This document shows, piece by piece, positions 36,091 through 45,482 of a stretch of 64,000 nucleotides of DNA. The stretch covers positions 1 through 64,000 of the forward strand of contig VIAD01000007.1 of the NCBI GenBank assembly GCA_006546595.1, given 5' to 3'. How positions within the stretch are numbered: position 1 is the stretch's first letter; every line of letters starts with the position of its first letter. The notes beneath the pieces are model-generated. The model was not told the origin of the DNA, did no database searches, and saw only the letters and a list, made by a program, of their open reading frames with translations. The translations under genes and the position numbers were made by a program. This stretch comes from Moraxellaceae bacterium AER2_44_116. GTDB taxonomy: Bacteria > Pseudomonadota > Gammaproteobacteria > Pseudomonadales > Moraxellaceae.

Positions 36091-37521
36091 CTAGTTTTTC
36101 TGTTCTTTGGCAATTTCTTGCATTAAACGAATGGCTTCATCGGCACTGGCGGCTTGGCCACCGACATTGGATAAATCGTTGACTTCACTAAAGCTACTGG
36201 GCTCTTCACCTTTGTTGTGCATCACTAAATCGGGATACATAATCAGAGCCACGACCATGATCAGTTGCAAGCCAATAAAGGGGACTGCACCACGATATAA
36301 ATGGGCAGTGGTGACTTCTTTAGGCGCGACGCTGCGTAGATAAAAAAGCGAAAAACCAAACGGTGGCGTTAAAAATGAGGTTTGTAAATTCATCGCTATC
36401 AACACACCAAACCAAATCGGATCGATACCTAATTTATGAATAATCGGTACTAATAGCGGAACAACAATAAAGACAATCTCGAAGAAGTCTAAGAATGCGC
36501 CCAAGACAAATAACAATACGTTAACCGCCACTAAAAAGCCTAATGTGCCACCGGGTAAATTCGTAAACAGGTGTTCAACCCATAAATCGCCGTTTAAGGC
36601 TCTGAATACTAGCGAAAACAGGCTTGAGCCAATCAAGATAAACATGACAAAACTGGTGAGTTTGGCGGTGTGGTCTAAGGACTGATTTAACAAAGAAACA
36701 CTTAAACGGCGTTTCAACAAGGCTAATAATAATGCCCCTGCCGCACCCATTGCCCCTGCTTCGGTGGGTGTCGCCAAGCCAATAAAAATGGTGCCTAACA
36801 CCAAGAAAATCAATACTAAAGGTGGCAGTAAAGCGTGAAGTAATTTTGACCAGTCAATTTCCACTCTCAGCGCAGGTTGTGCAGGTAACCATTGCGGTTT
36901 AATCATCGACACAGTGGCAATAAAGAGCGCAAAGAGTCCTGTCAGTATTAAACTCGGCATCATCGCGCCAATATACATATCACCTACAGGCACGCTTAAG
37001 GTATCGCCCAAAACAATTAACACTAATGACGGGGGAATGATTTGTGCGAGTGTCCCTGCGGCCATGATCACGCCGCTGGAAATGGCTGGTGAATAACCAT
37101 GACGAATCATAATCGGTAATGAAATCAAACCCATCGCCATGACACTAGCCGCTACCACGCCTGTCGTTGCTGCCAATAATGCACCGACAATAATCACCGC
37201 ATAAGCTAAGCCACCGCGAATACGGCCAAATAACTGACTGACGGCCTCAAGCAACTCTTCTGCCAGTTGGCTTTTTTCTAAAATCAGTCCCATTAAGGTA
37301 AAAAATGGAATCGCCATCAGCGTTTCATTACGCATAATGCCGAATAAACGCTCAGGTATGGCTTGCACTAATTCAATGGGAATTGCGCCTAACATCACGC
37401 CAAGCGCACCAAAAATCATCGCCACTGCGCCTAAAACAAAGGCGACTGGATACCCCGTTAACAACAATAAAAATAACGCAGCAAACATCAACGGCGCGAG
37501 CCAACCCCATTCACCGATCAT
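36091..37521 (-). CDS. dctM: TRAP transporter large permease DctM
   Basis: A 476-residue membrane protein with about twelve hydrophobic segments. It uses an ion gradient to import the substrate delivered by DctP. GLATPTEAGAMGAAGALLL is a typical DctM motif. A C-terminal tail of about 45 hydrophilic residues follows the last membrane segment. It overlaps dctQ by four bases (ATGA) and ends 10 bases before dctP. Confidence 0.92.
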   Translation of the reverse strand: MIGEWGWLAPLMFAALFLLLLTGYPVAFVLGAVAMIFGALGVMLGAIPIELVQAIPERLFGIMRNETLMAIPFFTLMGLILEKSQLAEELLEAVSQLFGRIRGGLAYAVIIVGALLAATTGVVAASVMAMGLISLPIMIRHGYSPAISSGVIMAAGTLAQIIPPSLVLIVLGDTLSVPVGDMYIGAMMPSLILTGLFALFIATVSMIKPQWLPAQPALRVEIDWSKLLHALLPPLVLIFLVLGTIFIGLATPTEAGAMGAAGALLLALLKRRLSVSLLNQSLDHTAKLTSFVMFILIGSSLFSLVFRALNGDLWVEHLFTNLPGGTLGFLVAVNVLLFVLGAFLDFFEIVFIVVPLLVPIIHKLGIDPIWFGVLIAMNLQTSFLTPPFGFSLFYLRSVAPKEVTTAHLYRGAVPFIGLQLIMVVALIMYPDLVMHNKGEEPSSFSEVNDLSNVGGQAASADEAIRLMQEIAKEQKN

Positions 37522-38027
37522 GCTTTCTCTCCTGTGGCTAGTGCATGTATGCGTTTACCAATCTCGCTTAACACCTGCAAAACCAGCAGGGAAAAACCAA
37601 CAGGAATCAATAGCTTGACAGGCCAACGTGCTAAACCACCTGCGTCTGCCGACATTTCGTTGTGCTGCCACACTTGCATAAAATCGTGCCATCCGAGCCA
37701 CGTTAAACCGACCGCTAAAGGCAACATAAACACCACATGCCCTACTATTTCAATGATGGCTCGCGTTTGCGCAGTGAAGTGTTTCGATAGCACATCCACA
37801 CGGACGTGCAAATCTTGTTGTAAGGTATAAGCCGCGCCAAGTAAAAAAACAGCGGCAAATAAATACCATTGACCTTCGAGCCAACCGTTGGAGCCAAAGC
37901 CAAATTTTCGGGCAATAGCGGTAAAAACCGATAACAACACCATCGCTAAAATAAGCCACGCGATGAGTCGGCCAACGGTTTTATTGAGGGTGTCGATTGC
38001 ACGACACACGGCATTTAATCCATTCAT
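37518..38027 (-). CDS. dctQ: TRAP transporter small permease DctQ
   Basis: A 169-residue protein with four hydrophobic segments, the expected partner of DctM. First gene of the dctQMP operon, divergent from the TetR gene at 38306 with a 278-base gap between them. The overlap with dctM indicates translational coupling. Confidence 0.9.
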   Translation of the reverse strand: MNGLNAVCRAIDTLNKTVGRLIAWLILAMVLLSVFTAIARKFGFGSNGWLEGQWYLFAAVFLLGAAYTLQQDLHVRVDVLSKHFTAQTRAIIEIVGHVVFMLPLAVGLTWLGWHDFMQVWQHNEMSADAGGLARWPVKLLIPVGFSLLVLQVLSEIGKRIHALATGEKA

Positions 38028-38260
38028 AGCTTTAGCACTAGACCACGAGAAATGTGGCGGATAATACGCTGTCAGGCTGTTTTTTTGTACTTTAATTTAT
38101 GCAAAATAAAAGGTAGCAACCCATACAAATGGAAGTCACCTTAAAGCCATTCGCTACTCTAAACACCTCTCCTTTATAAAATCCTTCACTCCCCAACACC
38201 TAACTTTCCAACCTTCTTTGAAATTTACATGGCCATAATCCTTGCGAAAGCTTTGCACAT

Positions 38261-38290
38261 GAATTAATCTAATCTAGATTAGATTAATTC
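38261..38290. promoter_or_regulatory. Perfect 30-bp palindrome, TetR operator
   Basis: The half-site GAATTAATCTAATCT is followed directly by its exact complement, with no spacer. It lies 15 bases before the TetR gene start. TTGCAC at 38253-38258 is a possible -35, and the palindrome then covers the spacer and -10 region. Autorepression of the TetR-desaturase operon is the natural reading; control of the divergent dctQMP operon is possible too. Confidence 0.8.
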
Positions 38291-38305
38291 ATTTAGGGTA
38301 TTCCT

Positions 38306-38905
38306 ATGGCCAGACCCAAAAAAATAGCAGGTGCACCCGATACTCGGGAGCTAATCCTAGATGCTGCATGTGAAGAGTTCGCTGTGACTGGCGTTTCCGC
38401 TCGATTGGAAGATATTGCTGCACGTTGCGGCATCCGCAGTGCTTCCCTCATGTATTACTTTCCGTCCAAGCAGGAGTTAATGGATACACTCTATGAGCGT
38501 GTAACCAATCTGCTTATCGTCCGTTCGCAAGAAGCGTTTCGTCTCGCCGAAGGTAACTATGCCGCCGCCATCCGCAGTGTCGCCCAAGCCATTCGCAAAG
38601 TTGAGGAAGAACAGTTCGGCACGGCCAATGTCATGCTGCACGGACTACTGAGCGAATACAGCCACGACGTGCTCAAACAACATATGCAAAAGTTACTGGA
38701 AATCATTACCGGGCTGGCGATGAGCGCAGGAGCGAACAGCTACCATTCTCGCGAAACCGTTCATGCCGTCATCTCCCACATATTTATGGGGGAACTGACC
38801 CGCGTCGCTCTGGGCGGCAAAGCCGAACGTTACTGGGGCAATGAAGATGCCGTGATGCCCCTGATTGAAGAATTTTTTAAATTAAAACCGGAAAGAGGCA
38901 ATTGA
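38306..38905 (+). CDS. TetR-family repressor
   Basis: A 199-residue regulator. The N-terminal helix-turn-helix spans about residues 14-60 (ILDAACEEFAVTGVSARLEDIAARCG, then SASLMYYFPSKQELMDTLY), typical of TetR/AcrR. The C-terminal ligand domain has no diagnostic motif; a fatty-acyl ligand is plausible because the downstream gene is a desaturase. AGGGT lies before the ATG. The stop is separated by one base from the next start, so the two are co-transcribed. GC is slightly higher here than in neighbouring genes. Confidence 0.9.
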   Translation: MARPKKIAGAPDTRELILDAACEEFAVTGVSARLEDIAARCGIRSASLMYYFPSKQELMDTLYERVTNLLIVRSQEAFRLAEGNYAAAIRSVAQAIRKVEEEQFGTANVMLHGLLSEYSHDVLKQHMQKLLEIITGLAMSAGANSYHSRETVHAVISHIFMGELTRVALGGKAERYWGNEDAVMPLIEEFFKLKPERGN

Positions 38906-38906
38906 C

Positions 38907-41144
38907 ATGGGTTCATTAACAGCCAAAACAACCATTGACCAAGCCTCGACAACCTCTTTGTCAGAAGACTTGCAAGCACTCTACGATGAGACTCGCGCCC
39001 TGATGGGTGAAGAAGATTTAGCACATATTCGTAAAGTAGCCGCCTATTCGCGTGCTATCAAAAACCGCAGTCGTGAGTTGATTCAGAAAGGCGGAAGTCC
39101 AGATGCACTCAAGCATGGCATCGTGCTTTATATGATGCACACTTTGCTGGAGTTCTCGGAGCTTGGCCACAATATCATGCATGGCAGTTACGACAACCTG
39201 CCAAACGTAGGTGAATTCCATTCGGATAAATGGGAGTGGGATTTTGTCACTAGCATCAAAGAATGGAAGGTGATGCATCATCAAAACCACCATCCTTTTA
39301 CCAATATCGTTGGCAAAGACCACGATTTGGGTTATTCCGTTTTGCGTCTTTATCCAACACAGAACTGGTATGGCCACCACTCATTACAACCCGCTTTAAT
39401 GTCAGTGTTTCTTTTGCACATCTATCACTTCAGCCTCTATACCGCAACTTCTGCTGCTCGCGTAGAAGGCCGCAAGGTGTTGAGCTTTGAAACTTTTCGC
39501 GCCACTTTTGATCTAGCTCGAAAACACGCCCTACAAAACTATTTAAAAGAACCGCTAGAAGCAGGGCCTCGATTTTTGCAAACGCTGATCGGCAACTATC
39601 TGGGAACTACGTTAGGCTATGATCTGACATTCCTGATTTTGGCATTAGAGCACCACTCACCTAATGTGCAGGTTTTTCCAGACCCAGGCCCTACCGAGTC
39701 ACGAGATGGTTATTTCCATCGGCAACTGTTGGGGACTACCAATTTTGTCCCTATGCCAGAGCTGGACAGCTTCTTCGAGGGTATTCTGGAGAAAGAGGTG
39801 GACTTTCCTGATCGGCCGTCTTTTGAGGTCTTTTATGGCGGCCTCACCACGCATATCGAACACCATCTCTTTCCAGATTTGCCCTGCAACCGTCAACGCG
39901 ATATAGCACCCAAGGTGCGCGAGATTTGTGCAAAACACGGTTTGCCGTATAACGTCACGACCTTTGAAGTCATTGTTCCAGAAATCCTCCGCAACTTTTT
40001 CCGCTGGGCGATTCCTGTTAGTGATACCGAGCAGCATCGTCCCTCATTGCTACTAAAAAAGCCGCGTGAGCTATTTTCGCGCGTTATGAATGGATTACGT
40101 TATCGTAGCCCCACCCCAACTACCTATTTCAAAGCACCCAGTTACTTTAATGTGCCTGCTAAAGTATTAGCGGCTTCGCCTGCCGCCAATGGTCAAGCAT
40201 TGTCCATCACATTGGAGAAGCCGTTCGGCTGGGAAGATGTTTGCTGGGATGCGGGAGCATTTATTTCGGTACGTCTTAATGTCGATGGTAAAGACTTGGT
40301 GCGTCAGTACAGTCTCACCACCGATAGCCAAGGTAGTGACACGCTAGACATTACCGTTAAGCGGGTGCGTGACGGTTTGGTGTCAAATGCCATTAACGAC
40401 ACCTTGCGTAAAGGCAGTTATCTAACATTAGTCGGCGTGCCACAAAGTGACGGTAACTTCATCATGAAAGCATTGCCTAAGCGTCCCGTTTTCATTGCCG
40501 GTGGTGTTGGTATTACGCCTATCATCAGCATGATCCGCAAGCTGCACCGTGAAGCCCCCAACACCGAAGCGACGTTGTTGTATTTCAACCGTGATGCAGA
40601 ATCCATCATCTTCGAGCAGGATTTACGGGTATTGGAAATGCAGACGGGGCTTAAATTACATCTGATTTGCGACCAAGCACCGTCTTCACGTAGAGAATTG
40701 GTGCAAGCAGCACTTTCACGCTCATTATTAGAGGAACGCATCGGTGAACTGGCCGATGCCGATGTCTACGTTTGTGCGCCGTCAGGCATGATCGCTGCGG
40801 TAAAAGGGCATTTGTTGGCGATGGGTCTACCCGAAGCACGCTTCCATACCGAAAGCTTTACCTTACCTACGTTGATTCGTCCAAAAAGTGATGGTAGCCG
40901 CCACAGCATCCATTTCGTTCGCTCAGGCTTAAAAGTAACAGTCGATGGCGCAACCACTTTGCTTGAAGCGTCGCGTCAATTAGGTGTGCATGTCCCTACA
41001 GGTTGTGAGCGTGGCCTCTGTAAAGCTTGTGTTTGTACAAAAGTGAAAGGCGTGACCCAACAGGACGAGCAGTCCGACATTCCATTAGCGCGTATTACAA
41101 TGTGCAACAGCCTACCACGCTCTGATATAGAGATTGATCTCTAA
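38907..41144 (+). CDS. Fatty acid desaturase fused to ferredoxin reductase and 2Fe-2S ferredoxin
   Basis: A 745-residue three-part enzyme. Residues about 60-370 form a membrane desaturase with histidine boxes H88-xxx-H92, HHQNHH (124-129) and HIEHH (316-320). Residues about 400-640 form a flavodoxin/ferredoxin reductase domain with FAD-binding RQYSLTT (near 466) and NAD(P)H-binding GGVGITP (near 531). The C-terminus is a plant-type 2Fe-2S ferredoxin (GCERGLCKACVC then MCNS). The fusion should pass electrons from NAD(P)H to the diiron centre without separate partners. GAGG precedes the ATG. Substrate (acyl-CoA, ACP or lipid) is not evident. Confidence 0.9.
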   Translation: MGSLTAKTTIDQASTTSLSEDLQALYDETRALMGEEDLAHIRKVAAYSRAIKNRSRELIQKGGSPDALKHGIVLYMMHTLLEFSELGHNIMHGSYDNLPNVGEFHSDKWEWDFVTSIKEWKVMHHQNHHPFTNIVGKDHDLGYSVLRLYPTQNWYGHHSLQPALMSVFLLHIYHFSLYTATSAARVEGRKVLSFETFRATFDLARKHALQNYLKEPLEAGPRFLQTLIGNYLGTTLGYDLTFLILALEHHSPNVQVFPDPGPTESRDGYFHRQLLGTTNFVPMPELDSFFEGILEKEVDFPDRPSFEVFYGGLTTHIEHHLFPDLPCNRQRDIAPKVREICAKHGLPYNVTTFEVIVPEILRNFFRWAIPVSDTEQHRPSLLLKKPRELFSRVMNGLRYRSPTPTTYFKAPSYFNVPAKVLAASPAANGQALSITLEKPFGWEDVCWDAGAFISVRLNVDGKDLVRQYSLTTDSQGSDTLDITVKRVRDGLVSNAINDTLRKGSYLTLVGVPQSDGNFIMKALPKRPVFIAGGVGITPIISMIRKLHREAPNTEATLLYFNRDAESIIFEQDLRVLEMQTGLKLHLICDQAPSSRRELVQAALSRSLLEERIGELADADVYVCAPSGMIAAVKGHLLAMGLPEARFHTESFTLPTLIRPKSDGSRHSIHFVRSGLKVTVDGATTLLEASRQLGVHVPTGCERGLCKACVCTKVKGVTQQDEQSDIPLARITMCNSLPRSDIEIDL

Positions 41145-41272
41145 TCATGATGGGGTTGGGAGCCTAGCAAGAAAACCATTGATAGTAGCTGTCATTACTG
41201 AGATATTGACAGCCAAACTAACTTTTCCATTACATCTACTAAAAACAAAAAACAAAAAACTGGAGCAAAAAT

Positions 41273-41995
41273 ATGTTGCAACGTCAATTTTGGCTATGGA
41301 TGGCATTGGTATCAGTACTCATGCTTCATCCAACTGGCGCATTTGCCGCTAATGATGATGATGGCTTAGATGGATTACAGGAACGTGTACAACGGAATAC
41401 ATGGATCAAGATTCGCGATGACCGTCGCGCTAATATTACGGCTTGGTACAAGATTGAGGATGGAAAAGCGGTTCGTTCTTTTAAGTTAGAAGCGATTATG
41501 GACTCTTCGCTGGAAAAAGTAGCCAAGACTATTTTAGTCGCCGATAATTTACAGCGCTATTTTTGGGAGTGTTATGAGTCGCGGCAAGTCAAGAAGATTT
41601 CCAACACCGATCTTATCGCCTACCTCAAAGTGAATGTACCTAATCCTGTACCTGATCGTGACATTGTTATGCACCTCCATGTCACACCCTACTCAAAAAA
41701 GCGTGGTCATCTTTTGTTTGATATTAAGGCTGCACCAGACATCGTGCCTCTCGTGCCAGGATTAGTTCGCGTACCAGAATATACATTTTGGGTGAAACTC
41801 ACGCCCCTAAGCGCAGACGAAACCAAGCTTGAAATGGAAGGCACGATTAACCCTGGTGGCAATATCCCCGCATGGGCCATCAACTTTATTATGCGCAACG
41901 CCCCATACGCGTCCGTATTGGGTATGCGTCGCTTAGCTAAATCCAGTAACAACACATTTGAAGAACCGTTTCCCTATCGCGTGATTGAGGACTAA
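41273..41995 (+). CDS. Exported START-like (SRPBCC) lipid-binding protein
   Basis: A 240-residue protein with a signal peptide (MLQRQFWLWMALVSVLMLHPTGAFA) and a single START/SRPBCC fold. The fold is supported by the VADNLQRYFWECYESRQV region and the long C-terminal helix after NPGGNIPAWAINF. It should bind a hydrophobic ligand in the periplasm. It lies 128 bases after the desaturase fusion with no terminator seen, so it may be part of that operon. Confidence 0.8.
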   Translation: MLQRQFWLWMALVSVLMLHPTGAFAANDDDGLDGLQERVQRNTWIKIRDDRRANITAWYKIEDGKAVRSFKLEAIMDSSLEKVAKTILVADNLQRYFWECYESRQVKKISNTDLIAYLKVNVPNPVPDRDIVMHLHVTPYSKKRGHLLFDIKAAPDIVPLVPGLVRVPEYTFWVKLTPLSADETKLEMEGTINPGGNIPAWAINFIMRNAPYASVLGMRRLAKSSNNTFEEPFPYRVIED

Positions 41996-42221
41996 TGCTT
42001 TACAACCTGCCACTTCAGCCTACCAAAGCCCAATCGTTTGCTACTCGTTCAATCTGAACATCAAACGATTTGGGACATTCTTTAGTCAGCTTGTTTATGC
42101 CTGATAACGCACAGACAAACACAGTTGACTTTGCTTTCCTAAATAGCGTCAGCAAAGCTAATGACAGCCTACCCCATTTTTCAGCACTATCAGCCCATAC
42201 CCAGTTCAGAGGATAACGATA

Positions 42222-43538
42222 ATGACACAAACGTTTATGGGACAAGCCCAAGGTTTCGGCCTCGCGATTCTTACCCAAATGGCCAGCAGTGAATGGCCAG
42301 ATAAATTTAAGTTACGCAAGCCTATCGAAAAGCTATTGTATCGCGGCAGCAAAACAGGTTTTCAAGTGATGACTAAAGCTGCTCGTCAATTTGCGGGCAA
42401 TGGCAAAACAGGTGGCAGTGCGTCACGCTTAAAAACCAATGCCGAAAAAGGTATTTTTGACTTAGCGTTGAGTGAAGAACAGCAAATGATTCGTGACAGC
42501 TTGTCACTGTTTGCTAAAGAAATGATTCGCCCCGCCGCGCATGATTGTGATGGCAATGCCGCGATTCCTGCCGAGCTACTCGCCAAAGCACAAGAGTTGG
42601 GTTTGATCTATTACGCAGTACCTGAAGCCTTTGGCGGCATGGCCAGCGAAGATAACATCAGTACCCAAATGTTGATTTTAGAAGACTTAGGTTATGGCGA
42701 TTTAAGCATCACTGCCGCGTTATACAGTGCCGTCAGCGTCGCGAACACTTTGTCACGTTGGGGCAGCGCCGAACAACAAGAGAAATACTTACGTGCTTTT
42801 GCCAGTGAAAATCCACCGCAAGCGGCATTAGCTGTCACTGAAAAAACACCGCTATTTGACCCGAATAAACTGAGCACTCGCGCGCAATTAAAAGACGGTC
42901 ATTACATTTTAGATGGCGAAAAATCTTTAGTCTTAGTCGCTGCCGATGCCGAGTTGTTTATTGTGGCCGCGCAAACCGAGACGGGTGTTGGCTTATTTAT
43001 TGTTGAAGGTGGCACTGCGGGTTTAAGTTTAACTGCCGCACCTGCGATGGGTTTAAAAGCTGCGACCACCCATACTCTAACTTTAAAGCAAGTACGTATT
43101 CCTGCAACGAATCGCCTACCAGCCAGTTTTGATTATCAAGCGTTTTTAGACTTAGGCGCGTTAGCATGGTGTGCCTTAGCGGTTGGTTGTGCGCAAGCAG
43201 TGATGGATTACATCGTGCCTTATGTGAACGAGCGTGAAGCCTTTGGTGAGCCGATTAGTCATCGTCAAGGTGTTGCCTTTATGGTGGCCGATATGGCGAT
43301 TGAAATTGATGCAATGCGTTTAATGACATGGCGTGCCTGTGCTTTAGCCGAACAAGGTAAGCCCTTCCATCGTGAAGCCTTTTTAGCGCGTATTTTATGC
43401 ACTGAAAAAGCCATGAAAATTGGTACTGATGGCGTACAACTCTTAGGCGGACATGGTTTTACCAAAGAGCATCCTGCCGAGCGTTGGTATCGTGATTTAC
43501 GGGTTTTAGCCGTTATGCACAGTGGCTTACATTTATAA
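42222..43538 (+). CDS. Acyl-CoA dehydrogenase family protein 1
   Basis: A 438-residue flavoprotein of the acyl-CoA dehydrogenase family. The N-terminal 70 residues are an extra helical extension before the conserved LSEEQQMIRDSL start. The catalytic base region reads GGHGFTKEHPAERWYRDLRV, so a Glu in the usual position is likely. The FAD/acyl-binding loop around AVTEKTPLFDP deviates from the standard TEPxxGSD, so activity should be checked. It is followed after 12 bases by a second acyl-CoA dehydrogenase. Confidence 0.85.
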   Translation: MTQTFMGQAQGFGLAILTQMASSEWPDKFKLRKPIEKLLYRGSKTGFQVMTKAARQFAGNGKTGGSASRLKTNAEKGIFDLALSEEQQMIRDSLSLFAKEMIRPAAHDCDGNAAIPAELLAKAQELGLIYYAVPEAFGGMASEDNISTQMLILEDLGYGDLSITAALYSAVSVANTLSRWGSAEQQEKYLRAFASENPPQAALAVTEKTPLFDPNKLSTRAQLKDGHYILDGEKSLVLVAADAELFIVAAQTETGVGLFIVEGGTAGLSLTAAPAMGLKAATTHTLTLKQVRIPATNRLPASFDYQAFLDLGALAWCALAVGCAQAVMDYIVPYVNEREAFGEPISHRQGVAFMVADMAIEIDAMRLMTWRACALAEQGKPFHREAFLARILCTEKAMKIGTDGVQLLGGHGFTKEHPAERWYRDLRVLAVMHSGLHL

Positions 43539-43550
43539 GAGGGCAACATC

Positions 43551-44753
43551 ATGTATTTAGAAAATCCGAAAAAATTTGGCATGTTGGTCGAACAAGCTCA
43601 CCAAGTCGCATTAAATGTCTTGCGCCCTATTTCGCGTAAATATGACAAAGCAGAACACGCCTATCCTAAAGAGCTGGATATGCTTGCTTCATTATTAGAT
43701 GGCATGAACGAAGGCTCACCTGATGCCGTTGGCGCAAGTAGCACTGGCTCAGGTACAACCAGCAGCGGTTCTGGCGTTAAAAATGGCTCTAATATGTCGG
43801 CCGTATTAGGCATTATTGAAATGTGTTGGGGAGACGTAGGCTTGCTACTTGCTATGCCACGTCAAGGTTTAGGCAATGCGGCCATTGCTGCGGTGGCTAA
43901 TGACGAACAGTTAGAACGTTTCAAAGGTACTTGGGCAGCAATGGCGATTACTGAGCCAAACTGCGGCTCGGACTCTGCTGCTATTCGTACCACTGCCGTT
44001 AAAGACGGTGATGACTACATTCTGAATGGCGAAAAAATCTATGTTACCTCAGGCGCGCGTGCTGATAGCGTTGTCGTTTGGGCAACCTTAGATAAAAACA
44101 TTGGTCGTGCGGCGATTAAATCGTTTGTCGTTAAACACGGCACACCGGGTATGGAAATCGCTCGTTTAGAGAAAAAACTCGGTATTAAAGCCTCAGATAC
44201 AGCGGCCATTAACTTTACCGATTGTCGTGTACCTGCGGCTAATTTACTAGGTTCACCTGAGATTGATGCGCACAAAGGTTTTGCAGGAGTCATGCAGACG
44301 TTTGACAACACGCGTCCATTAGTCGCGGCAATGGCGATTGGCGTGGCTAAAGCCTCTTTAGACCGTACTCGTGAATTATTGAAAGACCACCTTTCCCCTA
44401 ACTATAATGTTTTACCGTTAAATGGCTCTCATGCCGAAGCCACGTTAAATCGTTTAGAAGCGGAATGGGAAGCTGCACGTTTGTTAACGTTAAAAGCCGC
44501 TTGGTTAGCTGATAACAAAATCCCGAACTCTAAAGAAGCATCGATTGCTAAAGCGAAAGCTGGCCGTGTTGCCAACGAAGTGACGTTGAAATGCGTGGAG
44601 TTATGTGGCGCATTAGCTTATGGCGAAGATGAGCTTCTAGAAAAATGGGCGCGTGACTCCAAAATTTTGGATATTTTTGAAGGCACACAGCAAATTCAAT
44701 TGTTAATTGTTGCACGTCGCGTGTTGAATAAGAGTTCGGCGGAGTTGAAGTAA
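43551..44753 (+). CDS. Acyl-CoA dehydrogenase family protein 2
   Basis: A 400-residue acyl-CoA dehydrogenase. AITEPNCGSDSAAIRTTA (residues about 127-144) is the family signature, and DIFEGTQQIQLL (about 377-388) contains the Glu at the usual catalytic position. A Ser/Gly-rich insertion (SSTGSGTTSSGSG) lies near residue 64, between two N-terminal helices. It may form a heteromer with the preceding gene product, one copy being complete in the acyl-binding loop where the other is not. Confidence 0.88.
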   Translation: MYLENPKKFGMLVEQAHQVALNVLRPISRKYDKAEHAYPKELDMLASLLDGMNEGSPDAVGASSTGSGTTSSGSGVKNGSNMSAVLGIIEMCWGDVGLLLAMPRQGLGNAAIAAVANDEQLERFKGTWAAMAITEPNCGSDSAAIRTTAVKDGDDYILNGEKIYVTSGARADSVVVWATLDKNIGRAAIKSFVVKHGTPGMEIARLEKKLGIKASDTAAINFTDCRVPAANLLGSPEIDAHKGFAGVMQTFDNTRPLVAAMAIGVAKASLDRTRELLKDHLSPNYNVLPLNGSHAEATLNRLEAEWEAARLLTLKAAWLADNKIPNSKEASIAKAKAGRVANEVTLKCVELCGALAYGEDELLEKWARDSKILDIFEGTQQIQLLIVARRVLNKSSAELK

Positions 44754-44794
44754 ACTGCTTGGAGGATGGGTTTAACTAAAACTCGTCCTCCCAA

Positions 44795-45379
44795 CTACCC
44801 CCCTTCTATCTGCTCAAACCAAGCCTTTTTCTCATGCCATAACTGCTGAATACGTTGCTGATGATTAAATGCCAACGTTAAAGTCATCGCTTCTTTAATA
44901 GAAAGCCATTTAATATCAGTCACTTCTTGCTCATTAAACTTATTCAATGTTGGATAAGGCAAACCTTTCCAGCTAAACAGCGAGGCAAAATGAAAAGCTA
45001 AATTTTGCTTTTTATCTTCGGGTAAATCATAAATTAGCCACGGCTGCGACTGATACGTCAACTCGGATTTATTGGCACTCATAAATTGTGGATGATTGAT
45101 AAGTTCTGAAACCAGTAAACCCGTTTCTTCATAAACCTCTCTAAGCATGGCTTGATACAATGTTTCATCCCAATCTAAATAACCGCAAGGCAAACACCAA
45201 AAGCCTTTAAAATCTGGAGACTCCTCACCTCTCTGCATCAATAAGATATACCAATCTTTCGTTTCAACATCATACAGGCAGACCTCGGCAACAACCGAAC
45301 ACGCCCGAGCAATATGTAAAGTTCGTCCATCAGTAGTGAAAGCTTTATCATTTTGACGATGGACAAATTTTTTCTGCAT
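44795..45379 (-). CDS. NUDIX hydrolase
   Basis: A 194-residue NUDIX protein whose box runs from G66 (GYLDWDETLYQAM) to LREVYEETGLL at 79-89. No zinc ribbon or CoA-type extension is visible, so the substrate is unknown. It converges on the acyl-CoA dehydrogenase pair. A dispersed hairpin lies just upstream. Confidence 0.83.
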   Translation of the reverse strand: MQKKFVHRQNDKAFTTDGRTLHIARACSVVAEVCLYDVETKDWYILLMQRGEESPDFKGFWCLPCGYLDWDETLYQAMLREVYEETGLLVSELINHPQFMSANKSELTYQSQPWLIYDLPEDKKQNLAFHFASLFSWKGLPYPTLNKFNEQEVTDIKWLSIKEAMTLTLAFNHQQRIQQLWHEKKAWFEQIEGG

Positions 45380-45423
45380 AAATTTTTGCCTTATTTTCTA
45401 GTTACGTTAAACATTGGCTTAGC

Positions 45424-45469
45424 TTCGACTCCGCTCAGCTAACAAAAATGCTCCCTGAGCGGAGTCGAA
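45424..45469. repeat. TTCGACTCCGCTCAG hairpin, copy 3
   Basis: Perfect 15-bp arms (45424-45438 and 45455-45469) with a 16-base loop ending GCTCC. It lies upstream of the minus-strand NUDIX gene and downstream of nothing on the plus strand, so its placement differs from copies 1 and 2. Confidence 0.85.
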
Positions 45470-45482
45470 GGGTTAAGCTGTA

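Noticed and set aside
42015..42221. Possible gene remnant (minus strand) before the first acyl-CoA dehydrogenase
   Set aside because: An open frame of 87 codons exists but overlaps the real gene's start and has no domain or start signal I can support.
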